From: Strongylocentrotus purpuratus
Lineage: Eukaryota > Echinodermata > Echinoidea > Camarodonta > Strongylocentrotidae
NCBI RefSeq assembly: GCF_000002235.5
Contig: NW_022145604.1
Span: 179,097 to 243,096, forward strand
Direction of reading: 5' to 3'
Length of the DNA: 64,000 nt
Both the position numbers and the translations under genes were made by a program. This document shows positions 20,543 through 31,621 of this stretch, piece by piece (position 1 is the first letter of the stretch; the number at the start of each line of letters is the position of its first letter). The notes beneath the pieces are model-generated. The model saw nothing but the letters and a program-made list of their open reading frames with translations, did no database searches and was not told the origin of the DNA.

Positions 20543-22938
20543 ACATCTCGTGAAGATTTCGATGTTACTGCGCTCGCACATAATTCATCGGGTTACGATT
20601 CACATTTTCTTTTGAATTACGTTGAGTCCAATGCCATTCAGAACAAGGTGATTTTAAATAGTAAGAAGATACTTTCATTGACGGTCAATAATGTACATGT
20701 GATTGATTCGTTGAACTTTCTCTTAATGCCTTTGTCACACATTCCGTCTACCTTTGGTCTTACGGAACTCAAGAAGGGGTTTTTCCCTCATATGTTTAAC
20801 ACCAAGGAGAATCAATGTTATGTTGGACCGTTACCCGATGTAAAGTATTTCAGACCGTCTAAAATAAAATCCGCACAACGGGTGGAATTTGATAGGTGGT
20901 ACACAACTCAAAAAGACAAACCATTTGATTTCCGTATTGTCGGAGCGATGTCGATATTCTGATGAAAGGATGCATGACAATGAGGAATATCTTCATGGAT
21001 ATTACAAATATTGATCCCTTTCATCAGATTACGATTGCATCGACATGTTCAGTAATTTTCCGTAAGATGTTTTTAGAGAAAGATACAATCGGTTTAATTC
21101 CTAATGGAGGGTACCGTTTGTCTGATAATCATTCTCTACTGTCTACTGTCATGGTTAACATGGTTAATTAACAAGGAACAGGTTGATATCAAACATGCTA
21201 GGAATGGAGGAGAGAAGAAAATCGGTCATTATAGCGTAGATGGGTATGACGAAGAAAATAAAACCATCTACGAGTTTCATGGATGTCTATGGCATGGATG
21301 CCCTCGATGTTACGTCCGTCGAGATACTCTCGTTCCTGGGAGTAAAAATACTGTTCAGGATGTGTACGGTACACATTACAGCGAGAATTCGATTTACGAT
21401 CCATTGGGTATAAGATGGTTACCAAATGGGAATGTGATTTCAGAAAGGAAATTAATGAAAGTGATGAACTCAAAATGTTCACGGATCAGTTCACTAACAT
21501 TGAACCTTTGAACCCTAGGAAAGCGTACTATGGTGGACGTACGAATGCTACGCAGTTACACAGGGAGGTAGAAGGGGATGATAAAATAAGATATGTGGAT
21601 GTTTGTAGTCTATATCCATGGGTATGCAAATACCAAAACTTTCCCATCGGTCATCCAAAAGTTATAACCGAAAATTTCAAGTCTCCCACTGAATATTTTG
21701 GTTTGATTCAGTGTACAGTATCTCCTCCTAGAGGTTTATATCATCCTGTTCTTCCATATCGCTATAATAACAAATTACTCTTTCCTCTATGTCGTAGTTG
21801 TTGTGAAAAGAAGTTAGATAAATGTACACATTCTGAGGAAGAACGCCACATTACCGGTACATGGGTAACGGAAGAAATTAAGAAGGCACTTAGTTTAGGG
21901 TATCGTATTGTTAAGATTTTTGAGGTTTGGAATTTCAAAAAAAATTCACAATATGATGCCGAAGAACACACTGGAGGTCTGTTTACATACTTTATAAACA
22001 CATTTCTCAAAGTCAAACAAGAGTCCAGTGGTTGGCCTTCTGATTGTATACCGACATCTGATCAAACGTTGGAATCCTCGGAAATAAAGGATGGACGTAG
22101 AGCGTATGTGGAGTCATACTTTGAACACGAAGGTGTACAACTCAATCCCGATAATATCAAAGTCAATACGGGAATGAGAACTGTAGCAAAGTTTTGTCTC
22201 AATTCGGTCTATTGTAAGTTCGGTCAAAGGAGTAACTTAACGCAGACAAAATACCTTACAAAAGCATCCGACTTTTTCGATATGTTGACTGATCAGACGA
22301 TCATCATCATAGACGTTCATTTTGTGTCAGATCAGATGGTGCGTATCCAATACGATAATGTGGGTGACTTCATTGACATTCTTCCAAATACGAATGTTGT
22401 CATAGCTGCATTTACAACATGTTATGCACGTTTGAAACTCTATTCGTATTTGGAGGAATTACAACGTAATGTGTTATATTATGACACAGATTCCATCATC
22501 TATCTGGATGATGGAACCGTTCCCTGTGTACAGACGGGAAACTATCTTGGTGATATGACTGATGAACTTGAAAAGGATTTCGGTTCTGGAAGTTATATCA
22601 CCAGGTTTGTCAGTGCTGGACCTAAACAATATAGTTATAAGGTATGGTCCAGTAAACAGCAAAAAGAGATTTCCGGTACAGTTAGTAAAGTAAAGTAAAT
22701 TAGTAAAGTTAGAGGTATAACACTAAATTCTAGCAATGTGGACCAAATCAATTTTTCAAGTATTCTTCGCATGGTCCACAATCATGATGAAATCGATGTT
22801 GTACATAACAAAGAAAAAATTGCAAGGGATAAATTAGGACCAATTATTGTATCACGAAACGAATCGAAAACACATCGTTTCGTGTACGGTAAACGGATTC
22901 TCTTGGATGATCTAGATACCATTCCTTATGGCTTTTAA
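20543..22938 (+). pseudogene. protein-primed-type DNA polymerase B (PolB), broken
   Basis: About 800 codons of a family B polymerase of the protein-primed group, as in Polintons and related linear replicons. An exonuclease-type motif (HNSSGYD) lies at 20576-20599, the palm motif with SLYP at about 21598-21618, a K...NS...G motif-B region at about 22190-22225, and the catalytic YYDTDS at 22477-22494. The reading frame is broken by three frameshifts (about 20930-20946, 21140-21150 and 21395-21415) and one in-frame TAA at 22696-22698. The normal N-terminal third is absent, since the gene begins right at the TIR edge. The active-site residues themselves are kept, so decay is fairly recent. It is not expected to give a working enzyme. 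Confidence 0.8.
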
Positions 22939-23600
22939 TAATGAACTATCTTTCATGTTTTAATAGTCTTTTTCTTGATCTCATTTCATGAATACTGTTA
23001 TTTCATCTCATTAACTTTTATACTGTTGTATTACATATTTGATTTTATATTTTGTAAATTTATCTTGTATATTTATGATTATACCTTGCGATCCTCATAT
23101 ACCTTGCAGTAAATACCTTGCAGTAAATAACTTAAGATTCTCATGTACCTTGCAGTGAATACCTTGCAGTAAATAACTTAAGATTCTCATGTACCTTGCA
23201 GTGAATACCTTGCAGTAAATAACTTAAGATTCTCATGTACCTTGCAGTGAATACCTTGCAGTGACTCGTTTCTCATATACCTTGCAGTGTATACTATTAT
23301 TATAATAAACGTTATCAAAAACGGACAACTATGGAGTCAAAGCTTCTTTTGTAAAAGTCGTAAAGGTAGTAGTGAGAAAAGAACTATTGATGGAGAAAGA
23401 AAGTCATATACTCGTGAGAGAGTCGAATAGTCGAGATTGGTGAAAGTATGAAATAGAGTCGAGAGTGGAGATTGGTGAAAGTATGAAATAGAGTCGAGAG
23501 TGGAGATTGGTGAAAGTATGAAATAGAGTCGAGAGTGGAGACTGGTGAAAGTATGAAATAGAGTCGAGATTGATGAAAGTATGGAGTGGATGGATAAAAA
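22939..23600. other. 3' non-coding region of copy A with a tandem repeat
   Basis: AT-rich tail after the polymerase. Between about 23080 and 23285 a unit of about 57 bp built on ACCTTGCAGTGAATACC and AACTTAAGATTCTCATGT recurs about three times. From about 23410 the TIR-type minisatellite (GATTGGTGAAAGTATG) begins, extending inward from the TIR proper. Confidence 0.65.
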
Positions 23601-24128
23601 TGAAAGTATGAAATAAAGTCGAGAGTCGAGATTGGTGAAAGTATGGGAGTCGAGATTGGTGAAAGTATGAGAGTCGAGATTGGTGAAAGTATGAGAGTCG
23701 AGATTAATGAAAGTGTGGACATAAAGTCGAGATTAATGAAAGTATGAGCATTCTGATTTTTTGACGTGGGAGTCACAAGTGACTTATAACCACAAGTGTT
23801 AAAAGTCACTTTTTCCTCGAAAAAATTGTAAGTCTAGGTGATAATGAAAAGTCTCTAAGTCATATTCATAAAGTCTTACTACCATAGACACACGTGTTAT
23901 AATTCAGTTTTTTTTTCGAAAAAATTTACAAGTCCAAAATGACAAATCCCTAATTAAATTCGAAAAGTCAAGACCTCAACAAAACCCCATAGACACGCGT
24001 GTTATAAGTCCGTTTTTTCTCGAAAATAGACTATGTCAAAGTTAATGTACACGAGTCAATTAGAAATAGTACGAAAATATTTGTGTACAAAACCTATGGC
24101 CGTCCCCATACTCACTGCTATAACTACT
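23601..24128 (-). repeat. right terminal inverted repeat of copy A (528 bp)
   Basis: Inverted partner of 20015-20542 and exactly equal in length. It ends GCTATAACTACT and is followed directly by TTTGAT (24129-24134). Confidence 0.85.
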
Positions 24129-24984
24129 TTTGATGTTGACATTTTTGGTGTTCATGATACAGTTTTTAAATTACTGAGTTTTACAAAAGTTCCTAAGAAT
24201 GTGTATAGCTTATTACTTGGTCCTCAAAGCCCTGATAAGAGATGCCTATTGGAATAACAGTTTACCAGTACCTCCTAACACTAACTGGGAAAAGGTCCAT
24301 AATACAATTTTGTCTGCTCTATTGATAATAAAATTAGATCTTTTTATTTTAAAATTTTCCACAGAGCAATTGCTTTGAATGATTTTCTTTATAAGATAAA
24401 AAGGAAGAAATCACCTATTGTGCTCTATGTGACCACAGTGATTCGCCAAAAATGTGATTCCAATTTCAATATTTCTAATTTTGAAAAAGTATTTTGAGTT
24501 TGTGGTGATAAATTCATCTCATTTTTATTTTTACTGTTGAAATATCATATATACTGTTGTAAATTTAATGACAATCTTCCTAATTGTGTGTCCTTTAGAT
24601 CCTTTGTGAAAAAAACAGAAGGAAATTGAATATCATTTAGCCAAGAAAAGAAACAAATTACCTATTCACTTTAAGAAATGGCGTTTTGATGTTTAGTATT
24701 CTTTTCTTCACGCTTTGTTAATACCCCTCCCTCTCTTTTGTATTTGTTTATTTTTGCAACCTCTCGACTACTGTACTCATGCAAAGAAAGTGTTACTTTT
24801 ATGTATATTGCTGCCTTGTACATGCATTTCTGTATATACCATTTGTCTGCTTTTTAATTTTTATATTTCTTTGTTTATTTGTTTATTTTTAATTTTTATT
24901 CACTTTATCAAATCTTGTAAATATGTGATTCTCATTGTTTGCTTTAATAAAACACACAAAGAAAAAAAAGAAAAAGATTTTTGA
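24129..24984 (+). mobile_element. non-LTR retrotransposon, 3' part with poly-A-like tail
   Basis: The reading frame interrupted at 20014 continues here: FDVDIFGV, then VPKNVYSLLL, a stretch with WNNSLPVPP.TNWE, and a C-terminal FKIFHRAIALND...KIKRKKS segment ending in C..C (about 24335-24440). That end resembles the zinc-binding end of L1/Tx1-type proteins. Several stops and shifts show decay. The 3' end has AATAAA (24946-24951) and an A-rich tail, after which PolB copy B resumes. Confidence 0.65.
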
Positions 24985-26010
24985 AGTTAGGAATTAAAAA
25001 AAAAACTCAAAATACACCGTTGTGAAAAACAAGGGAGGTCTGTTAACAGAATATGTAAACACATTTCTCAAACTAAAACAAAAGTCAAGTGGTTGGCATG
25101 TTAATTTCAATTGCATGTTAGTTGCAATGAACCTGTTTCTAAACATAACAAAAGTCTGATCAGTCGGAGGAATCCTCGGAAATAAAAGAGGCACGTAGGA
25201 CGTATGTGGAGTCATACTTTGAACACGAAGGTGTACGTCTCAATCCCGATAATATCAAAGTCAATAAGGGATTGAGAGCTGTTTCAAAGATGTTTAATTC
25301 GATCTACGGTAAGTTCGGTTAGATAAGTAACTTGCCGCAGACAGAATCACTGACCCATCCGTCTTCTTCGAAAAGATGACTGATCAGACGATAATCATCA
25401 AATATATCCATTTTGTATCAGATCAGATGATCGGTATCCAATACGACTCTGAAGAGTCCTTCATTGACATTCTTTCAAATACGAATGTTGTCATTGCTGC
25501 ATTTACAACTGATTGTTATGCACGTTTAAAAATATATTCTTATTATCTATTTTGACGATGGAAATGTTCCTAGTGCACCGATGGGAAACTATCTTGGTGA
25601 TATGACTGATGAACTTGAAAAGGATTTCGGTTCTGGAAGTTATATCACCAGGTTTGTCAATGCCGGACCAAAACAATACAGTTATCAGGTGTGGTCCACC
25701 AAACAACAGAAAGAGGCTCCTGGTACGTGTAAAGTCAGATGGATAATAGTATTTTTGTTTATTTGTAAAGCGCTTAGAGACATTTGTATTAAGCGCTATA
25801 TAAAAATTAAATATTATTATTATTATAACGTTAAATTGTAGAAATGTTGAACGAATCAATTCATCGAGTATTCTTCATATGGTAAATATGATGAAGTCAA
25901 TGTTGTCCAAGCAAAAAACAAATTCCAAGGAATACATCAGGATCAATTGTATCACGAAACGAAACGAAAACGCATCGTTTCGTGTACGATAAACGTAATC
26001 TTATAATGAC
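24985..26010 (+). pseudogene. PolB copy B, second part
   Basis: It resumes exactly where 19740 stopped in alignment with copy A (from about 21915) and runs to the polymerase C-terminus. The catalytic region corresponding to YYDTDS has been damaged: the codons around 25540-25560 are deleted or shifted relative to copy A. Multiple stops occur. A short LINE/SINE-type tail is inserted at about 25741-25826. This copy is clearly more diverged than copy A, fitting its role as the oldest layer of the nest. Confidence 0.7.
25741..25828 (+). mobile_element. short LINE/SINE 3' tail inserted in PolB copy B
   Basis: It carries TTGTAAAGCGCTTAGAGAC and AAGCGCTATATAAAA, then an ATT repeat, and interrupts the alignment with copy A. 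The same hairpin-plus-ATT tail is seen near 30160-30225, 35834-35947 and 43587-43665. Confidence 0.6.
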
Positions 26011-26600
26011 CTCCGTTTGACGTTCTTAACAGGGTTTCTCTGACTTGTCAATGATCTCATTTTGTAAATACCGTTATTTGACATGATTAACTTTTGTATT
26101 GTTATATATTTGATATTATGCTTTGTAAATTTATGTTATATATTCATGATTATGTCATAAAATAAATACTTTACGTTTCTCGTAATTTTGATATTAAACG
26201 TTATCAAACAAACAACTATTTGGTCAAAATTTCTATTGTAAACGTCGTAAAGTTAATTGACTGTTGATGGAGAAAGAAAGTCAGAGAGTCATGAGAGAGT
26301 AATTTATGATGAAAGTATGAGAGTCGTAATGGTGAAACGTATGGAAGGAAAGCATGAAAAGGGAGTCAAAGAGCCATTTTGGTGAAAGTATAAAACAAGA
26401 GTCTAAGAGTTGTGATGGAGAAAGTATGGGAACGAGTCGTAACGATAAAAAATATAAAACGAGAGACTTAGATTCAGGGAGTCGTGATGCTGAAAATATG
26501 GAAAAAAAGAGTCGAAAACCCACCAAAAAAAAACACGTGTTAACAGTCTCTTTTTTCTCGAAAAAATTGTAAGTCCAGAGGATAATGAAAGATCTCTAAG
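26011..26600 (+). mobile_element. PolB copy B: 3' flank and truncated terminal repeat
   Basis: Matches the tail of copy A and the reversed 4870-5422 of copy C: the ACGTTATCAAA block, GGAGAAAGAAAGTCAGAGAG, then repeats based on GAGTCGTAATGGTGAAA, and TCTCGAAAAAATTGTAAGTC near 26555. The TIR stops near 26600 at a CAC/ATC microsatellite, so the outer end is lost. Confidence 0.65.
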
Positions 26601-26604
26601 GAAA

Positions 26605-27205
26605 TTCAAAGGCAACACGACCACCATCACTATCACTGCTACCACAACCACCATCATCACTATCACTGCTGCCACCCCCACCATCACTATTATCACTGTT
26701 GCCACCACCACCATCACTATCATCACTATTATCACTACCACCACCACCATCATCACAACTGCTACCATCACCATCACAATCATCAATATCCCTGCTACCC
26801 CCACCCCCCCCCCCCCATCACCATAATCACTATCACTACCACCACCATCATCCACTATCACTGCTACCACATCCACCAGTCATCATCACTATTACTGCTA
26901 CCCCCACCACCACCATCACTATCACTGCTACCACCACCACCATCACCATCACTGCTGCCATCCCCACCATCACTATTATCACTGCTGCCACCACCATCAC
27001 CACCACCATCATCGTCACTATCACTGCCGCCACTACCACCACCATAATCACTATCACTGCTGCCATCACCACCATCACTGCTACCACCACCATCATCGTC
27101 ACTATCACTGCTGCCACCACCACCACCATAATCACTATCACTGCTGCCACCACAAGCAAATCACTGCTACCAACACCATCATCATAATCACAATCATAAT
27201 CAAAA
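26605..27205. repeat. CAC/CAT-type trinucleotide microsatellite
   Basis: About 600 bp of degenerate ACC, ATC and CAC triplets with recurring CACTATCACTGCTACC blocks. The long Thr/Ile- or Val/Met-rich reading frames on both strands are composition artefacts. Confidence 0.85.
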
Positions 27206-27218
27206 TCACAGGCATCAT

Positions 27219-28360
27219 CAGGGGCGGCGATTTCTTTTCATGACCGGGGGGGGGGGGGACGAAATGCGAGGAACGAGGGAGGAGTGACGTAATGAGCCAA
27301 AACGTTTTTTTGGGGGGAGGGGAGAAAAAAATCGGCATCATCATCGCTCTTGCATGTTATATGCAGGCCCTGCGGAACCGTTTTTGAAAGTTGGAGGGGG
27401 GGGGGGGGGGGGATAAAGTATTTGCGATCAGATAGAGGAAAGCAATTAAGTTGGGTGTAACTTTGGCGTGGGGTCCAGGGGCAAAGCCCCAGCGGGGGTC
27501 AAGGGTCGGAGCTCAGAGTTTTTAGGCAATTAGTAAGGGTCAGATGTGCATATTTTGATACCTTATTTGTGACACTTGCATGCAGGTCACTAATCATACT
27601 GGGGTCCAGGGGGCAAAGCCCCCAGAAGCTCAGCAGTTTTAGGCATTTAATTACAATCAGATGAGCATCCAGGGGTCGCCTTATAGGGCCCTTGGTGGGG
27701 TTTGGGGGCGGAGCCCCCGCAAGCTCAGGGTTTTAGGCTTTTGAATATGGTCAGATGACCATCCAGAGGCCCGCTTAGGGCCCTGGTGGGGTCCAGGAGG
27801 CGAAGCCCCCGGAAGCTCAGGTGTTTCAGGAATTTAATTATGGTCAGCTGAGTAACCAGGGACAAGCCTTAGGGCCCTTAGTGGGTACAGGGGGCAGAGC
27901 CCCCGGAAGCTTGGGGAAAATCATGCCATTTCAGTAACATTTGTAAATTAGTAACTGGTATCGAATTAGAAATAAACCACGTTTGAATTTTATCGGGGGG
28001 GGGGGGGGGGGGGGACTGCCCAAAGCACGAGAGAGTGAGCATAGTGAACGAGAGGGGTCAAGGTAAATTATATTCCTTAGCAAAACTATAATATGAAAAC
28101 AAACAAAATACCTGTTTCACACTTCACTTTACTACAATATTAATTGTACATTTTGAAGGATATAATGCGAGGGAGCATAGCTCACGAGCCAGAAGATTTT
28201 TGCATTTTTATTTGTCTAAACTCTGCACTCTTGGGCCTTCCAAAGCCTAATAGTGTGTTGCAGTCTTTAGTCAGTATTTGCTGTACATTATTTTTGTGTA
28301 CTTTTTCAAATTTTCCGGGGGGGACGTGTCCCCCCCATCCCCCCGGGATCGTCGCCCCTG
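27219..28360. mobile_element. hAT-like element with internal 100-bp tandem repeats
   Basis: The ends are CAGGGGCGGCGATTT and GGGATCGTCGCCCCTG. The flanks GGCATCAT (27211-27218) and GGCGTCAT (28361-28368) are an 8-bp duplication with one change. Inside, about 27465-27915, a unit of roughly 100 bp with the palindrome GGGGCAAAGCCCC and then AAGCTCAG...TTTTAGGC recurs about five times. No transposase is present. G-runs sit near both ends. Confidence 0.75.
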
Positions 28361-28368
28361 GGCGTCAT

Positions 28369-29984
28369 TAAATGAATATCATCATATTAAAATTATCACT
28401 ATTAATATCACCATTCTCAGCCTGCTTTACCAAAAGCACAGACACCAATCCTAAGAACTATAAAAACCGTTTAATTTATAATGAGAATTTAAACACAAAT
28501 ATTAATCACATTGATGAAGTTGTATAAGGAAATATTCACTTTAATATTATACCAATGAAACTATCTTTTTTTTTATACAAACACAATACAAAACTTACAG
28601 GAACAAATTTTCTGCAATAACATTGCTTAAAAGATAAAGAAAACTAACTACCAATCTGTACTAGGATTTAATCTCTCATTTTCCATCTTGATTATAATCA
28701 TTTCATATAATTTCACAAATGTAACAAGGATGATATATGTTTAAAAATGTACATTAAAACAAGAAAATAAACAACCGAATAAAACATCCAATCTCAATCT
28801 TTCTTCATTTCTTTCATTCCTTGCTTTTCATTCTGTGTACCGTAGAGCATGTCAACATTAGGTGATATATCTGGTGTAGGTACAAAGGTTGTAATTGGTC
28901 TTTATAGACAGGTCAAAATTTAGTGTTTGGATTCACTTCTCTGAAGCAGGTATGACTGGCGATGGTGATCCAGAATGAATCTGTCAGTGCCTGGCTGTAT
29001 ATAATACATATGCACTAAAAATCCGACATTTATTCTTGATTAAAAAACAATCATAAATAATAAAATGTGCATAATTTTCATTTCCTGGATTCAAGACAAA
29101 AACTGGTGAATCCATTGTGCAAACATGGATAATCTTTAAAAGAAAACATGAATGTCTGTGTCTCTGATTTGCACAAGCTTCATTTAAGACATGATTAATC
29201 TCTCTATAATAAATTTCTACATGATACTAATAATAATATTTCACAAATCATTGAATGTCAAAATGGTCATATTGCGCATTATGACCATGTAACCAAAGAA
29301 AGATTGCTTCATTCTGGGTAAAACTTATTCCCAAAATGCTCAACATAATAATTACTTGACTTTCTACTCATCAGCTTGTAACTGGTATGATTTCATGACA
29401 AAATCAAACTTTTATACCATAGGTTTTAAAACAAGGTCAAATGAACAATTTTACACATAATGTGTGTTGAGATCTGGGGGTTTAATTTCTTAATCGGTTA
29501 ATGGCTTTCTTCCACTCGGCAAACAATCAGTCATCTACATTCAAAAGGTCATCTCACAACTATTGAAGGAACAGCTGAAAGAAAAGAGGCTATAACCAAA
29601 CTACTGATTTAACATAGCAGGACTCAATTTTTTGAACGACTTAAATTATTTGGCAATGGTCATGAAAATCATGAACCTTAAAAGCAATTTCATACCTAAT
29701 TTTCCCATACCAAAATATTATCAAAGATGTTTGAATTTTTACACAGTCATTGGGTGACCAAATAAAGAAAGGATACTTTGCGTGCAATCCATCCTTGGCC
29801 AACAAACATTAATACATTTTTGTCAGAATCCATATTCGATAATACTGTGCTCAACAGAACAAAGGTGAAAATTATTTTTAAAAGGTGGAATTAGTATTTA
29901 TGCTGGCTAGTCATTTACCCACTCCTCATTCCATGCACATTTGTTTGGGGGTGATTATGAACCTCCACTCAGGCATACATACTA
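28369..29984. other. intergenic DNA or distal 3' untranslated region
   Basis: AT-rich DNA downstream of the RhoGAP gene. No coding signal was seen. Several possible minus-strand polyadenylation hexamers (TTTATT on this strand) occur, but none could be chosen, so the 3' end of the transcript is not set. Confidence 0.4.
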
Positions 29985-30230
29985 CCTCCAAATATATCCA
30001 CATCACAAATTGGGGGAAAAGATCATTTGCATACTCTAGTCCTAAATTATGGAATGGCCTTCCTGAAGACATCAAAAAATGTTTATCCTCTGATTCTTTC
30101 AAAACTCATCTCAAAACATTTCTTTTCAAGTCTAGATCTTTTTTTCCTGTTTACACGCGCCTTGAGCACTCCACAGAGTGGATTTGGCGCGATATATGTT
30201 ACATTATTATTATTATTATTATTAAATTAT
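29985..30230 (+). mobile_element. CR1-like LINE 3' end fragment
   Basis: One frame codes WGKRSFAYSSPKLWNGLP, then SFKTHLKTFLF, the typical end of CR1/L2-group reverse-transcriptase proteins. The 3' tail has CGCGCCTTGAGCACTC, TTGGCGCGATATATG and an ATT microsatellite. It is 5'-truncated. Confidence 0.7.
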
Positions 30231-31474
30231 TCAAAAATAATATTACATTATCTTGGAAATCATTTGTTGAGATTACAAAATAATCATAAACCTTTCAAGT
30301 CTAGTGGCAAGCTTCTGGAGCTATTTTGTAGCACTGTACATTCTTAAAACAAACCAATGTATCTTTTATAAAAAAAAAAAAGATTTTACAAATTAGTCTC
30401 CTTCCCCCCCCCCCCCCCTCGCTGTTAGCTTTCTTAAAAATAAAATGCGCCTTTCTTTATTATTTATATTCCAATCTTTGAAGGCAAGGGTATCAATATC
30501 TATACTATGAAGAAATCAATAGCATCACTTCAGTCTTCTGCGGAATGTGAAATAACTAGTTATGAACAGATGTTTCAAGGTAAATTGTCTTTACTGTTTT
30601 TTTCGTTTTAAAGATTATAAGAAAACTAGTATATGGCCTTTGTGTTATTGGCCTTCAGTTCAAAACAATTTCCCACCAAACAAGTAATTATAAAGGTGTG
30701 TTACATCAAAACAATTTCCCACCATACAAGTAATTATAAACTAGGTGTGTTACATCTTGTTTGTCAACCTTCTTTTCTCTCTTCCCATCATTGCACTTTC
30801 CTTTTCAAAATATTTTCCAAAAAAGAAATAAAAACAATTGACCTTTCATTTTATACATCGTTGTCATGGTTAACTGATGTATTATCTTTTCAGCAATACA
30901 ATTAAAACAGTGACCAAAACAATGATTTTTGCGCCCTTCAGCCAGGCTTACATTAATACTGTTATTCTGAATGCACTACAGTAGCAAGTACAGGTGTGGT
31001 GGGCATACATCAAGTATGTTGCAAAAAGTATTAAATGTCACAATCCAGAAACATATTTTATCAAAGTCAATCAAGAGTCATACTTTTAGTAGTTTTCATC
31101 AAATAATGCAATTTGTTAGCAATGATGAGTTAATGAAACAGGGCTGTGATCTAACTTTGTGAAGAATATGAATTAGGAAATACCTTGCATATGTTATCAC
31201 ACAATCTGATTACCTTCAGAAAGTCTACAAAGATATAAAAATGAACTTAAATTAAATGGGCCAAAGGATTACTGTTTTTCATGTTATATAATATAGTTTT
31301 AGTTATAACTTAGACCCGTATAGCATTACCTGCTACTTTGGTAGCAATGTCATATATAATAACACAGATACAGGGACACACAAGGACACCACACAGTCAC
31401 ATATAAATAGATATTAACGGTGAATTCTTATTGGTTAAAGAGCAAGATTCATTTTACCTTAGGAATTCATTTGG

Positions 31475-31516
<42 letters not shown>

Positions 31517-31621
31517 ACGTCTCTCTCTCTCTGCTATATACACACTGTCATAACTTATGTCACTATGTTGCTGTCACAAAATTTCAGTAGCTGACTCTAC
31601 CATTAAGACTCCCCCATTGTT
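30231..31621. other. 3' flank / untranslated region of the RhoGAP gene
   Basis: No coding sequence. It includes a C-run (about 30404-30419), a short direct duplication of ACAATTTCCCACCA (30664 and 30712) and, about 100 bases past the stop codon, a TA microsatellite (about 31476-31515) followed by a short TC run. The first part beyond the stop is presumably 3' UTR. Confidence 0.45.

Larger units (their letters stand above)
20015..24128 (+). mobile_element. complete Polinton-like element with PolB only (4114 bp), copy A
   Basis: The element is bounded by 528-bp terminal inverted repeats (20015-20542 and 23601-24128). It starts AGTAGTTATAGC, ends GCTATAACTACT, and is flanked by the 6-bp duplication TTTGAT. 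Long TIRs, AG...CT ends and 6-bp duplications are Polinton/Maverick features. Known Polintons are about 15-20 kb with integrase, packaging ATPase, protease and capsid genes. Here the whole interior (20543-23600) is accounted for by a broken PolB gene and a 660-bp non-coding tail. It must have been inserted by enzymes supplied elsewhere, or be an internal-deletion derivative that still moved. It sits inside a non-LTR element inside an older PolB copy. Confidence 0.8.

Noticed and set aside
20334..20615. ORF with STLILSPIS repeats, also present inverted at 23384-23809
   Set aside because: It is the minisatellite inside the terminal inverted repeats, not a gene.
20543..23600. Hidden integrase, ATPase, protease or capsid gene in the 4.1-kb element
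   Set aside because: All of 20543-22938 aligns to PolB and the remainder is AT-rich tail and minisatellite; no space or motif for these genes was seen.
26403..27187. Long Thr/Ile-rich and Val/Met-rich ORFs on both strands (up to 162 codons)
   Set aside because: They are translations of a trinucleotide microsatellite and have no protein-like variation.
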